Assembly: GCF_965363235.1 (NCBI RefSeq)
Contig: NC_134850.1
Location: forward strand, 44,946,602 to 45,010,601
Reading direction: 5' to 3'
Source: Mytilus galloprovincialis
Lineage: Eukaryota; Mollusca; Bivalvia; Mytilida; Mytilidae
Length of the DNA: 64,000 bases
Shown here: one piece after another, positions 47,035 to 59,914 of the stretch
Layout of the letters: each line of letters starts with the position of its first letter
Numbering within the stretch: position 1 is the stretch's first letter
Translations under genes and position numbers: made by a program
Notes under the pieces: model-generated
Told to the model about the DNA's origin: nothing
Databases searched by the model: none
The model's input: the letters and a program-made list of their open reading frames with translations, nothing else

Positions 47035-49881
47035 TATAGGATCCCATATTGTTTGTTTATAATGTATATACTAAAGGGCGTGTTCTCCAGATCCCCTGTT
47101 GTCTGAACATCATATATAAACTACAGAACGTTCAATAGGGTACCCTATTAGTTGTTTTTGATGTATCTACTAGGATAAGAGAACGATCTACCGGATCCCC
47201 TGTTGTTTGTTTTTCAAGTGTATACTATAGGGCGTTCTACAGGATCCCCTAGGCGGTCTACAGGATCCCTTGTTTCTCAACATTATATATCGACTATATG
47301 ACGTTCTATATGATCCCCTGTTGTTTGTTGTTCAGGTTTATACTATAGGGCGTTCAACAGGATCCCCTGTTTACTCAACATTATTATCTACTATAAGACG
47401 TTCTATAGAATCCCCTGTTGTTTGTTTTTCAAGTGTATACTATAGGGCGTTCAACAGTATCCCCTGGGCGGTCTGCAGGATCCCCTGTTTACTCAACATT
47501 ATTATCTACTATAAGACGTTCTATAGGATCCCCTGTTGTTTGTTTTTCAAGTGTATACTATAGGGTGTTCTACAGATCCCCTAGGCGGTCTACAGGATCC
47601 CCTGTTTTCTCAACATTATATATCTACTATATGACGTTATATAGGGCCCCCTGTTGTTTGTTGTTTATGTTTATACTATAGGGCGTTCTACAGTATCCCC
47701 TTGGCGGTCTGCAGGATCCCCTGTTTTCTCAACATTACTCATCTACTATAAGACGTTCTATAGGATCCCCTGTTGTTTATTTTTCAAGTCTATACTATAG
47801 GGCGTTCTACATGATCCCCTGGACGGTCTAGAGGGTCTCCTGTTGTTTATGAAAATTATGCATTTAAGATAGGACCTTCTTAAGGTTCCCCTGTTGTTTA
47901 TTTATCTTGTATATACTATAAGGCTTTCTATAGGATCGCTTGGTTGGTCTGCAGGACCCCCTGTTTTCTCAACATTATATATCTACTATATGACGTTTTA
48001 TAGGGCCCCCTGTTGTTTGTTGTTTATGTTTATACTATAGGGCGTTCTACAGTATCCCCTGGGCAGTCTGCAGGATCCACTGTTTTCTCAACACTATTTA
48101 TCTACTATAAGACGTTCTATAGGATCCCCTGTTGTTTGTTTTTCAAGTGTATACTATAGGGCGTTCAACAGTATCCCCTGGGCGGTCTGCAGGATCCCCT
48201 GTTTACTCAACATTATTATCTACTATAAGACGTTCTATAGAATCCCCTGTTGTTTATTTGTCAAGTCTATACTATAGGGCGTTCTACATGATCCCCTGGA
48301 CGGTCTACAGGGTCCCCTGTTTTCTCAACATTATATATCTACTATATGACGTTATATAGGGCCCCCTGTTGTTTGTTGTTTATGTTTATACTATAGGGCG
48401 TTCTACAGTATCCCCTGGGCGGTCTGCAGGATCCCCTGTTTTCTCAACATTACTTATCTACTATAAGACGTTCTATAGGATCCCCTGTTGTTTATTTTTC
48501 AAGTCTATACTATAGGGCGTTCTACATGATCCCCTGGACGGTCTAGAGGGTCTCCTGTTGTTTATGAAAATTATGCATTTAAGATAGGACCTTCTAAAGG
48601 TTCCCCTGTTGTTTATTTATCATGTATATACTATAAGGCTTTCTATAGGATCGCTTGGTTGGTCTGCAGGACCCCCTGTTTTCTCAACATTATATATCTA
48701 CTATATGACGTTCTATAGGGCCCCCTGTTGTTTGTTGTTTATGTTTATACTATAGGGCGTTCTACAGTATCCTTTGGGCGGTCTGCAGGATCCCCTGTTT
48801 TCTCAACATTACTTATCTACTATAAGACGTTCTATAGGATCCCCTGTTGTTTGTTTTTCAAGTGTATACTATAGGGCGTTCTACAGGATCCCCTAGGCGG
48901 TCTACAGGATCCCATGTTTTCTCAAAATTATATATCTACTATATGACGTTCTATAGGGCCCCCTGTTGTTTGTTGTTCATGTTTATACTATAGGGCGTTC
49001 TACAGTATCCCCTGGTCAGTCTGCAGGATCCCCTGTTTTCTCAACACTATTTATCTACTACATGTATAAGACGTTCTATAGGATCCCCTGTTGTTTGTTT
49101 TTCAAGTGTATACTATAGGGCGTTCTACAGGATCCCCTAGGCGGTCTACAGGATCCCCTGTTTTCTCAACATTATATATCTACTATATGACGTTCTATAG
49201 GGCCCCCTGATGTTTGTTGTTCATGTTTATACTATAGGGCGTTCTACAGTATCTCCTGGGCGGTCTGCAGGATCCCCAGTTTTCTCAACATTATGTATTT
49301 ACTATAAGACGTTCTACAGGATCACCTGTTGTTTGTTTTTCAAGTGTATACTATAGGGCGTTCGACAGGATCCCCTAGGCGGTCTACTTGATCCCCTGTT
49401 TTCTCAAAATAATATATCTACTATAGGACGTTCTATAGGGTCCCCTGTCGTTTGTTGGTCATGTTTATACTATAGGGCGTTCTACAGTATCCCCTAGGCG
49501 GTCTACAGGATCCCCTGTTTTCTCAACATTATACATTTTTGTATATCCACTAAAAGACGTTCTATAGGATCCCCTGTTGTTTTTTGTTCATTCACTGGGC
49601 GGTCTACACGATTCCCTGTTGTCTGGACATTTTATATATACTAAAGGACGTTCTATAAGACCCCCTATTGATTGTTTTGAATGTTTATACTATAGGTCGT
49701 TATACAGGATCCCCAGGGCGGTCTACAGGATTCTCTTTTGTTAAAAATTATGCATCTGAGAAAGGAAATTCTATAGGTCCCCCTGTAGTTTGTTTTTCAT
49801 GTATATACTATAAAGCTTTTATGATCCCTTGGGCGGTCTGCAGGATCTCCTGTTTTCTCAACGGGTAACGGTTATATATCT

Positions 49882-51765
49882 AAAAAAGATGCTCCGCAGG
49901 GCGTAGCTTTATACGACCGCAGAGGTTGAACCCTGAACGGTTGGGGCAAGTATGGACACAACATTCAAGCTGGATTCAGCTCTAAATTTGGATTGTGATT
50001 AAATAGTTGACACAGCATAGGTTTCTGACACAGAATGAATGTGTTTTAATGAACTTAAAATTTTTGTTTTCTCTTAGAGCAATTCACTATGCTGTTGAAT
50101 ATTAATCCTCCGTCAAAAAAATGTTTGAAGAAATTTTCTTTTTTATTTATGAAATTTCAAATGAGAAAAATTAAACCCAATTTTTTTAATCACATCCCCC
50201 TTTCCCTTATTCCAAAACTAATCTCAATTAAAATTTCTAATGGAGTTTGCAAGACTAACTACTCATTTAAATACATCATAAAATATTAAGATGTAAAAAA
50301 ACTGCTTGTTATCACTGAATGGTAAAGATTATTTTAATTTATCAGTTGGTAGTAAAGAGTGAATATACATTGTATATTGTATATAACAAAGATTTAAGTT
50401 GATTCTGGACAAAGAAAGATAACTCCAATTAAAAAAAAATCTTGCTATTGCACAATATTTTGCAATTAGATATTTCTTGCTTACTATTCTGGACAAAGAA
50501 AGATAGCTCTAATTAAAAAAAAATTTGCTATTTCACAATATTTTGCAATTAGATATTTCTTGCCATTGCGCAATACTGTGCAATTGAAAAGACTTGCTAT
50601 TGCACAATACTTAATATAATAATTTTAGATCCTGATTTGGACCAACTTGAAAACTGGGCCCATAATAAAAAATCTAAGTACATTTTTGGATTCAGCATAT
50701 CAAAGAACCCCAAGATTTCAATTTTTGTTAAAATCAGACTAAGTTTAATTTTGGACCCTTTGGACTTTAGTGTAGACCAATTTGAAAACAGGACCAAAAA
50801 TGAAGAATCTACATACACGGTTAGATTTGGTATATCAAAGAACCCCATTTATTCAATTTTTGATGAAATCAAACAAAGTTTAATTTTGGACCCCGATTTG
50901 GACCAACTTGAAAACTGGGCCAATAATCAAGAATCTAAGTACATTTTTAGATTCAGCATATCAAAGAACCTAACTGATTCATTTTTTGTCAAAATCAAAC
51001 TAAGTTTAATTTTGGACCCTTTGGACCTTAATGTAGACCAATTTGAAAACGGGACCAAAAGTTAAGAATCTACATACACAGTCATGACAGTTAGATTCGG
51101 CATATCAAAGAACCCCAATTATTCAATATTGATGAAATCAAACAAAGTTTAATTTTGGACCCTTTGGGCCCCTTATTCTGTTGGGACCAAAACTCCCAAA
51201 ATCAATACCAACCTTCCTTTTATGGTCATAAACCTTGTATTTAAATTTCATAGATTTCTATTTACTTATACTAACGTTATGGTGCGAAAACCAAGAAAAA
51301 TGCTTATTTGGGTCCCTTTTTGGCCCCTAATTCCTAAACTGTTGGGACCTAAACTCCCAAAATCAATACCAACCTTCCTTTTGTAGTCATTAACATTGTG
51401 TTTAAATTTCATTGATTTCTATTTACTTAAACTAAAGTTATTGTGCGAAAACCAAGAATAATGCTTATTTGGGCCCTTTTTTGGCCCCTAATTCCTAAAC
51501 TGTTGAAACCAAAACTCACTAAATCAATCCCAACCGTTCTTTTGTGGTCATAAACCTTGTGTCAAAATTTCATAGATTTCTATTGACTTAAACTAAAGTT
51601 ATAGTGCAAAAACCAAGAAAATGCTTATTTGGGCCCTTTTTGGCCCCTAATTCCTAAAATGTTGGGACCAAAGCTCCCAAAATCAATACGACGACGCAGA
51701 CGACGACGCCAACGTGATAGCAATATACGACGAAAATTTTTTCAAATTTTGCGGTCGTATAAAAA
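49882..51765. mobile_element. ~1.9-kb bivalve element with TTTATACGACCGCA ends, inserted in the satellite
   Basis: Begins AGATGCTCCGCAGGGCG and GCTTTATACGACCGCAGAGG, and ends TTTTGCGGTCGTATAAAA. The inverted pair TTTATACGACCGCA marks both termini. I recognise it as a repeat widespread in bivalves. It contains two sets of tandem subrepeats. One is about 240 bp long (GATTTGGACCAACTTGAAAA..., 50630-51160). The other is about 150 bp long (GGCCCCTAATTCCTAAACTG..., 51165-51690). The 142-codon frame at 50637-51065 is just the first set read in frame and has no transposase features. Non-autonomous. Confidence 0.8.
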
Positions 51766-53215
51766 GGACGTTCTATAGGGTCCCCTGTTGGTGTTGTTCG
51801 TGTTTATTTTATAGGGCGTTCTACAGTATCCTCTTTTGTCTGAACATTATATATCTACTATAGAACGTTTTATAGGATCCCATATATTGTTTGTTTATTA
51901 TGTATATACTAAAGGGCGTTCTACAGGATCCCCTAGCTGTTGTTTGAACATTATATACTTACTATAGAACGTTCTATATGATCCCCTATTGTTTGTTTAT
52001 CGTGTATATACTAAGGGGCGTTCTACAGGATCCCCTGGGCGGTCTACAGGATTCCCTGTTGTCTGAACATTATATACATACTAAAGGACGCTCTACAGGA
52101 TCCCTTGTTGTTTGAATATTATATATCTACTATGGGACGTTCTGTAGGTTAGACTGATGTTTGTTTTTTATGTATATATTAGAGGGCGTTATATATATGC
52201 GCCCATGGGCGGTCGATGTGATCCCCTGTGGTTTAATAGTTGTGTTTCTGTATAGGGCGTTCTATAGTATCCCCGGGGCGGTCTATAGGCTCCCATTGTT
52301 TGGTTATCATGTATTCACTAGATTTATCTACTAGAGAGCGTTCTATGGGATCCCTGTTGGGTCTAGAGGATCACCTGTTGTGTTATAATCGTGTATCTGC
52401 TATAAGGCGTTCTATAGGTTACCCGGGGCGGTCTATAGGATCTTCTTTTGGCTGTTAATGATGAATCTATAACAGGTTGTTCTTAGGGATCCCCTGGGCA
52501 CTCTATAGGACCCCGTATTGTTTAATAATCGCATATTTGCTATAGGGAATTCTTTGGGATCCCCGGGTCGGTCCATAAGATCCTCTGTTGTTTGTTCAAC
52601 ATGTTTCTTCTAGAGGGTGTTCCATAAAATCCCAGGGTCGGTCTATAGGAGCCCTGTAGTTTTTTCATCATGTATCTATTAGAGGGCGTTATATATATGC
52701 TCTCATAGGCGTTCTTTATGATCCCTTGTGGTTTAATAATTGTGTATCTGCTATAGGGCGTTCTAAAGGATCCCCGGGCCGGTCTATAGGATCCCCTGTT
52801 GTTTGTTCATAATGTATCTATAACAGGTTGTTCTATACGATCCCCTGGACTGTCTATAGGATACCCTGTTATTTGTTCATCATGTATCTATAACAGGTTG
52901 TTCTATACGATCCCCTGGGCGGTCTATAAGATCCCCTTTTGTTTAATAATCGCGCATAATCTATAGTGCGTTCTACAGGATACCCGGGTCTGTCTATAGG
53001 ATCCCCTATTGTTTATCCCTTGGCGGTCTATATGATCCCCTTTTGTTTAATAATTGCGCATATTCTATAGTGCGTTCTATAGGATCCCTGTGTCTGTCTA
53101 TAGGATCCCTATTGTTTAATAACCTTGCATCTGCTATATGGCGTTCTATGTTATCCCTTTCAAAGGTCGAGGGGGCATATCGTTATTGGTTGTTTTTTTT
53201 CTTTTTCTTTTTTTT

Positions 53216-54508
53216 TTCCCCATAATTTTAGTGTCCCGACAAATTCTCGGAAAAGGATAGACACATTCATCTTTATGGAATTATGGCATAATGTAAACCA
53301 TTATATAAAGTTGTGCTTTTTAATAAGGGGATGGTCCAAGATGGTCTCGATTACTATAAACACTGGTCAACAGTATTTTGTTTTAATGTTTTTTGTATAT
53401 AATTTTAGTATTCCTGAGCATAGAACCATGATATTCAATATACAAAGTAGGTGTCGACAATTTGTATGATCATCAGGGGCATGTTTTATTGGTCTCTTCT
53501 GTACATCTCCAGAATGTCTTCTGGTGAAGAGTTCAAAAAAATGAATCTGGACCCTCTTCTGGAGATATTCTACGGAAGATCAATAAAATAAAAAAAATTA
53601 ATTGCCGTCGAATACAGCAGGTTCTTGTTATGTTGGATGAATTAAATTAAGTTTACGATTTTTTTAAGAAAATTAAGATACGTCTAGTAGACATGACTGT
53701 AAAATTGTGCTCTGTTCGTTACAATTTTCTTTATGCTTTTCTTCAATTCAATGTTGCTAAACAAATCAGGCTTTCTCCCCCACTATTTGATTTTTAAGAA
53801 CAATCTTATCCTGCACAAGAATTCGTTAATATTTGTCTGGAATATGACTCGGATCAATTTACAAAAAGGACATCTTAGTCTATCTATTTATTTTTTAAAG
53901 TAACCGAACTGGATTATTTTTGTATAAAGCAAAGCTTTCAGGAAGTTCTCAAAATCATTTTTTTCTGGTGGTCCTTGAAGAAAATCTCCTCAGGTCCTAA
54001 CTATTATTTCTAATGCAAAATTTCGATGGTCAAAACCTTCGGACTACCACTTTTCAAATGCTTTCATTATATATCGATCCATATGTTAGTATGCAACGTA
54101 AACCAGACGTTTCCTATACTTTTCTTTTTAATAAATTTTAACAGTTGGTTGTGTACTGATTGATACTTCAGTCTGGGAGAACAAGATTTATTTCAGAACT
54201 AGTTGCAACTAGCTTTGAACAAACTTCCAGTAATTGCAAATACTCTTTGTTCGATGTTTTGAGTCTATAGTCTTAATGTTAGTTGGCCGGTTTCTTTTGA
54301 GTATCTCGTGCCGATCTTTTCAGTTAATCAAATTGCAACTGATTTGCACAGGTTGTTCTTATATTGTACTGCTACACTACTGTTTCAGCTTCGAGGAGGA
54401 TCGAGCGCTCACAAACTAGTTGTTGTACTGTTAAATCACTGTCCCTGGATAGGAAATGGTTGGGATCCCGCTACTATGTTTAATCCCGCCACATTCTGTA
54501 TGTATGTG
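53216..54508. other. Loop of the inverted repeat, first part
   Basis: No gene recognised. 53484-53590 holds an imperfect inverted pair of about 45 bp (TTTTATTGGTCT..ATCTCCAGAA against ATCTCCAGAA..GATCAATAAAA read backwards). 54240-54505 carries words of a mussel repeat (CACAAACTAGTTGTTGTACT, GGTTGGGATCCCGCTA) that continues past the palindrome at 54509. Confidence 0.5.
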
Positions 54509-54567
54509 CCTGTCCCAAGTCAGTAGCCTATAAGTCAGTGACTTACAGGCTACTGACTTGGGACAGG
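54509..54567. repeat. 59-bp near-perfect palindrome in a mussel repeat
   Basis: CCTGTCCCAAGTCAGTAGCC on the left is answered by the exact reverse complement on the right. The central 19 bases (TATAAGTCAGTGACTTACA) are also nearly self-complementary. The left arm is the normal text of the surrounding repeat, so the right arm is an inverted copy of it. Confidence 0.95.
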
Positions 54568-54832
54568 AACTCGGTGGTTGCCGTTTGTTGCTGTGTTACT
54601 TCTTTGTTTTTCGTTCACTTTATTTTATACATTAATTAGGCCGTTAGTTTTCTCCTTTGAATTGTTTTACATTTGTGATTTCGGGGCCTTTTATAGCTCA
54701 CTATGTGGTATTGGCTTTGCTTATTGTTAAAAGCCGTATGGTCAGGTGACCTATGGCTGTTAATTTTTGTATCATTTGGTCTCTTGTGAAGAGTTGTCTC
54801 ATTGGCAATCATACCACATCTTCGTTTTTATA
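54568..54832 (+). repeat. Mussel interspersed repeat, copy 4 (long form)
   Basis: The CGGTGGTTGCCGTTTGTTGC, TTAGGCCGTTAGTTTTCTCC, GGGGCCTTTTATAGCTCAC and CAATCATACCACATCTTCG series is the long version of the family at 35180. Confidence 0.8.
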
Positions 54833-54854
54833 TAATCAACTTCTGCCATATTCT

Positions 54855-55000
54855 TTATGAACCTGTCCCAAGTCAGGAGCATGTAGTTTAGTGTTTGTCG
54901 TTGGTTCATGTCTCAACTCATATTTGGTATTTTTCAAATTGTTTTGTTTTGTATAATTAGGCCGTATTAGTTTTATCGTTTGAATTGTTTCACACTTTCA
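54855..55000 (+). repeat. Truncated copy of the same mussel repeat
   Basis: Repeats CCTGTCCCAAGTCAGGAGC and AATTAGGCCGTATTAGTTTT, then stops. The two adjacent copies are in the same orientation. Confidence 0.65.
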
Positions 55001-55214
55001 TTCCTCATCTATTGATTTAAACTGACTACTAGCCCAATCATGAGTATTGAAATTAGCGTTAATCACTAATGAAAATATAATAAAGAAAATGTAAAAAATT
55101 AAAAGTTCAATAAAATTGTAAAGTTTAATAAATAAAAGAAAAATTGAAATGAACTAGCAACCTCAATCAGGCATGCGCCGGAAAGTAATCTTCAAAATGT
55201 TGATGGTTTTCTGT

Positions 55215-55428
55215 ACCTAAAGAAGAATCAAAATCCCGTCTCTAGAATTTCAAAGAATTGTCCCTTAACTATTACTGTCCGTGTAGTTCTTATATTCATC
55301 CAGCTTATCGTCCTACAGATATGTCCTACTAAGGCTGTCATACCATAAAAACGTTTATAACAAAGCTCACATTCTAGTATATCTTCATTAATTAATTTAT
55401 GAATGTCATTTAGAATAAACGACGCCAT
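55215..55428 (-). pseudogene. Decayed TRIM-like RING-finger fragment
   Basis: From an ATG at 55428, the frame gives MASFILNDIHKLINEDILEC, then C-x2-C (Cys20, Cys23) and a KRF-like residue set, as at the start of a TRIM-type RING finger. The remaining zinc ligands are not in this frame. In another frame of the same strand, downstream text reads LDEYKNYTDSN and then RDGILI, which fits the later half of such a domain (CLDEYI...CPLCRDGI pattern), broken by stops. At least one frameshift and several stops are needed, so this is a relic. The zinc-binding domain is not intact. It lies in the loop of the inverted repeat and is unrelated to the satellites. The family call rests on spacing and residue pattern only. 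Confidence 0.4.
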
Positions 55429-55859
55429 GTTTGTTTTGTGCCTCTGCTGTCTAAACCACCTATTTAAAAAGAAGAGGTGGAAGAGAGCCAGAAGATCTTC
55501 CCAATGCAAAAAAATAGAAATGGACCTCTTCTGGCTCACTACCGAAGAACAAAAAAACACGCCCCAGAACTACATGTACCTAGCAGTAGGTAGTTGTGTT
55601 TTTTTAGCAAAAATTTTATTTCAAAATTGCTGACGGTAACCTAGCAATGGCAAGGTCGTCTGGCAACTTGATAACAGTATGACATCTGCCTTTGCTCGCA
55701 ATGGCAATTCTATTTGTTTTCGTATTCTTATGAATTTGTACAGACAGGAGAAAAGAAATTGACCAGTCTTTTAATATCCCTTTCCGATATATTTATGTTG
55801 TACTGTCTATTAATGATAATAGATTCAATGAGTATATATGGCAAGCCGTTTTACTATTT

Positions 55860-56107
55860 ATTCTAACTTCAAGATAGCTCATATAATATATCATGATCAG
55901 ATATTTCAAATGATATATAAAATCTCTCTCTCATATATAATATATATATACAAGATAGCTCATATAATACATAATATATAAGATATTTTATATAATTTAC
56001 TCTTTATAAGATATCTTGTCAACTTTAAAAGATAGCTTTTATACTTTATAGGATATCTTATTAATTCAATAAGATATATTATACACTTAAGAAGATATAT
56101 TATAAAC
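55860..56107. repeat. AT-rich short repeats next to the right arm
   Basis: Repeated AAGATAGCTCATATAATA and AAGATATCTTRT-type words, with (TA)n. Low complexity, forming the inner edge of the loop before the right arm. Confidence 0.7.
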
Positions 56108-58508
56108 GAAATGAAAAAAAAAAAGAAACGAACAATAACAATATAATATGCCCCCTTTGAAAGGGATAACAAAGAACGTCCTATAGCAGATGCAGAACTA
56201 TTAAACAAGAGGGGATCCTAAGACCGACCCGGGGATCCTATAAACCGCCCAGGGTATCGTATAGAACACCATGTTATAGATACATGAACAACGAACAGGG
56301 GATCCTATAGACCGCCCTGGGGATCCTATAAAACGCCCTATAGCAGATACACGAATATTGCACAACAGGTGATCCTATAGACCCATCAGGGGATCCCATA
56401 GAACGCTCCCTAGTAAATACATGATTACTTGACAACGGAATCGTATAGAACAACCTATAGCAGATACACAATTATTAAACCACAGGGAATCCTATAGACC
56501 GCCAAGGGGATCCTGTAGAACGCCCTCCAATAGATACATTATGAACAAACAACAGGGCTCCTATAGACCGACCTAGAGATTCTATGGACCGACCCGGGGA
56601 TCTTAAAGAACGCCCTATAGCAGATGCATGATTATGAAACAATACCAACCAACAGGGTATCATATAGACAGCCCAGAGGATCTTAAAGAACGTCGTATAC
56701 TAGAAACATAATGAAAAAACAGCAGGTTATTCTAAAGACCGCCCCGGAGATCCTATAGAACGCCCTTCAGCATGCAGATACACGACTATCACACAACAGG
56801 GGATCCTATAAAACGCCCTCTAGTATATACGTAAAGTAGATACATGTTTAAAAAAAACAGGGGAACCTATAGAAGGTTCTATCCTAGATGCATACAAATC
56901 AAACAGGGGATCCTGAAGAATATAAAATGCTCAAACAACAGGAGATCATGTAGATGGGCCTATAGTATAAACATGAAAAACAATCAACAGGGGATCCTAA
57001 AGAACGTCCTATGATAGATATATAATGTTGAGAAAACAGGGCATCCTGCAGACCGCCCAAGGGATCATAAACGCCCTATAATATATACATAATAAACAAA
57101 GAACAGGGGAACCTATAGAATTTCCTATCTCAGATGCATATTTTTTCGCCCAGCGAATCCTGTAGAACGCCCTATAGTAAAAACATAAAAAAACAATCAA
57201 CAGGGCATCCTGTAGACCGCCCAGGGGATCCGGTAGAACGCCCTTTAGTATATAAATAATAAACAAACAATATAGGGGATCCTATAGAACGTCCTATAGT
57301 AGATATATAATGTAGACAAAAGGGGATCGTGTAGACCGCCCAGGGGATCCTATTGAACGCCCTTTAGTATATACATGATAAACAAACAAAAAGGGATCAT
57401 GTAGAACGTTCTATAGTCAATATAAAATGTTCAGACAAAAGGGGATCCTGTAGACTGCCTAAAGGATCCTATTGAACGCCCTTTGGTATATAAATGATAA
57501 ACAAACAACATGGGATCCTATAGAACGTCTTATAGTACAGTAGATGAATAATGTTGAGAAAACATGTGATCCTTTAGAACGCCCTATAGTATAAACATGA
57601 AAAACAATCAACAGTGGGTCTTATAGAACGTCCTATAGTACATATATTATGTTGAAAAACAGGGATTCCTGCAGACCACCCATAGTTTCCCGCCGATCGA
57701 CTTAGGGATCATATAGAAAGCCCTATAGTATAAACATGAAAAACAATTAACAGGGAATACTATAGAACGTCCTATGATAGATATATATTGTTGAGAAAAC
57801 AGGTGATCTTGCAGACCGCCCAAGGGATCATAAACGCCCTATAATATATACATAATAAACAAAGAACAGGGGAACCTATAGAATTTCCTATCTCAGATGC
57901 ATATTTTTTTAACAAAAGGGGATTCTATAGACCGCCCAGGGGATCCTGTAGAACGCCCGATAGTATAAACATAAAAAACAATCAACAGGGCATCCTGTAG
58001 ACCGACCAGGGGATTCGGTAGAACGCCCTTTAGTATATAAATAATAAACAAACAATATAAAGGATCCTATAGAACGTCCTATTGTAGATTTAAAATGTAA
58101 AGACAAAAGGGGATCCTGTAGACCGCTCAGGGGATCCTATTAAACGCCCTTTAGTATATACATGATAAACAAACAACAAGGGATTCTGTAGAATGTTCTA
58201 TAGTAAATATATAATGTTCAGACAAAAGGAGATCCTGTAGACTGCCTAGGGGATCCTTTTGAACGCCCTTTAGTATATAAATGATTAACAAACAATAGGG
58301 GATCCTATAGAACGTCTCATAGTAGATAAATAATGTTGAGAAAACAGGTGATTCTTTAGAACGCCCTATAGTATAAACATGAAAAACAATCAACAGGGGG
58401 TCTTATAGAACGTCCTATAGTACATATATCATGTTGAAAAACAGAGATTCCTGCAGACCACCCAAAGTTTCCCGAAGACTGCCCAAGGGATCATATAGAA
58501 AGCCCTAT

Positions 58509-59174
58509 AAGGTAGCACTCCACAGTTAGAAAATAAAATAAAAATGAGCCACAAAATGTTTTATCATCTCCTATTCCTGGATTTCTAATACATTAACCCA
58601 ACTGTTTGTGTTGTACATGTGCATATGTATGTAATCAGTATATTCCATAGATTTGATTTTCAAAAGTTAAAAGAGTGAAAATTAATTCCTTATATGTGTA
58701 TCCATGGCAACATTCTGCATTTATTTACCATAAAATATTGCAAAAAGGGGGGTTGACATGTCACATATCCCCCCAAAATTTGGATCAAACTAGAATTTCA
58801 ATGCCTTTGAGTGATACCTTTTTAGAAACTGTTTTCATAAATCTTCCAAATGATCAAATAAAAAATGGGTGTCTTTCGCCTCATTTTTTCGTAAAATCCA
58901 ATCACAAAGTTCGTGCGATAAAAAGTTGGAAAAAAACATTACAATAATTGCCGGACCAATGTATGGTAGGGACATGCAAATACGGACTGTCATGCAGAAA
59001 ACAGCCTATATTACATACATTACATAACCTTGATGTTCATATAAACCCAATACAAAGGCTATTTTAATACTCAGCTATTCAAAAATGATTTTTATTGCAC
59101 ACTAGCTCTCATATTTGAAAAATCCACAGGGGCCAAAATGCGAAACTACACATCTAACTGTGGAGTGCTACCTT
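58509..59174. mobile_element. 662-bp MITE with AGGTAGCACTCCACAGTTAG ends, copy A
   Basis: The perfect 20-bp inverted terminus AGGTAGCACTCCACAGTTAG is at both ends. The core GGTAGC...GCTACC runs 58511-59172 (662 bp). Left-flank TA and right-flank TA suggest a TA duplication, as for Tc1/mariner-type elements. A 90-codon frame at 58675-58947 has no recognisable domain and is identical in copy B; I do not call a gene. Confidence 0.9.
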
Positions 59175-59914
59175 AAGGTGAAATTTTCCCCCTTCTGCTT
59201 CAATTTTTATTATATTTTCTGTGTTCTACTAGCTGTTACGATGAAAATGGTAACTTAGTTTTTAAAATTGGTTCAGTAATAAAGATTTTATGAAGGTTAG
59301 CAGTTGATGTTGAAACGCAACAAAAAGTGATTTAAAAATAAATGCTGGATCATAGTGAAAAACTTCAAGTCTGTCTCATTTTTGAAGTAAATTTCTAAAA
59401 CTTTTCCCATTATCTTATTTAAAATCATAAAATTACCTTCAAAGAGGACTAATTGTACAATTTTAAGGTATTTGAAAGCACTTATAGGTCAATTTTGCTG
59501 TAAATAGCATACCTAACCTTGGTTTAGAAGCTCTCAAGCAGGGTATAAATTTCTAGCAGTACTGGCATCATTAAATTTAATTAATGTCAAATTATAATAT
59601 AAAATCCTGCTAAAAATGTTTATTTGACTTATTCGCGTTCAAAAATATAAAGCAATACATTCTGAGGATATCATATAAAGCGCAATCTTTGGTTACAATG
59701 GTGAAGCTAATGGAGTACAAATTTGAGACCGCAACATGTCTAAGTGTCAAAATGTGTATATTTGGTTGCTAAGGACAGTAAACAATAAAATAAACATAAA
59801 TTGCATTCCTAACAGATTTTTTACCTTCAGAACTAAAACAAGAACATAAAAGACTAAAGATTTGTGGTAAATTTTATCTTAAAAAGTGCATTTCTGTGCT
59901 TTCTGGTGTGCCAT
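59175..59914. other. 740-bp spacer between the two MITE copies
   Basis: AT-rich unique-looking sequence, neither satellite nor MITE. It begins TAAGGTGAAATTTTCCCCC and ends CTTTCTGGTGTGCCATA. No gene seen. Confidence 0.7.

Larger units (their letters stand above)
45690..53165 (+). repeat. Left satellite arm, ~119-bp GGATCC units
   Basis: The unit (about 119 bp) holds three modules of the type GACGTTCTATAGGATCCCCTG, GGCGTTCTACAGGATCCCC and GGCGGTCTACAGGATCCCCTG, joined by TTTGTTTTTCAAGTGTATAC and CTCAACATTATATATCTAC spacers. Units from about 47390 to 49860 are highly regular. A multi-unit block at about 47750-48100 recurs at about 48470-48800. Units at 52200-53165, nearest the loop, are more diverged and use a TTTAATAATCG..TATCTGC spacer. 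The array is interrupted by a LINE tail (46009-47034) and a ~1.9-kb element (49882-51765). Open frames inside are by-products of the repeat. Confidence 0.95.

Noticed and set aside
47270..49868. Ser/Arg-rich frames (GRSTGSP...) in the satellite as proteins
   Set aside because: Translation of GGATCC satellite modules; frames break at every unit indel.
50637..51065. 142-codon frame as a gene
   Set aside because: It is two and a half copies of a ~240-bp subrepeat of a known bivalve element read in frame, with no protein features.
54234..54526. Overlapping 61- and 72-codon frames as genes
   Set aside because: They lie in the 5' part of a recognised mussel interspersed repeat.
58675..58947. Identical 90-codon frames in both MITE copies as a conserved gene
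   Set aside because: Identity reflects recent duplication of the whole 662-bp element. No domain, and too short for a transposase.
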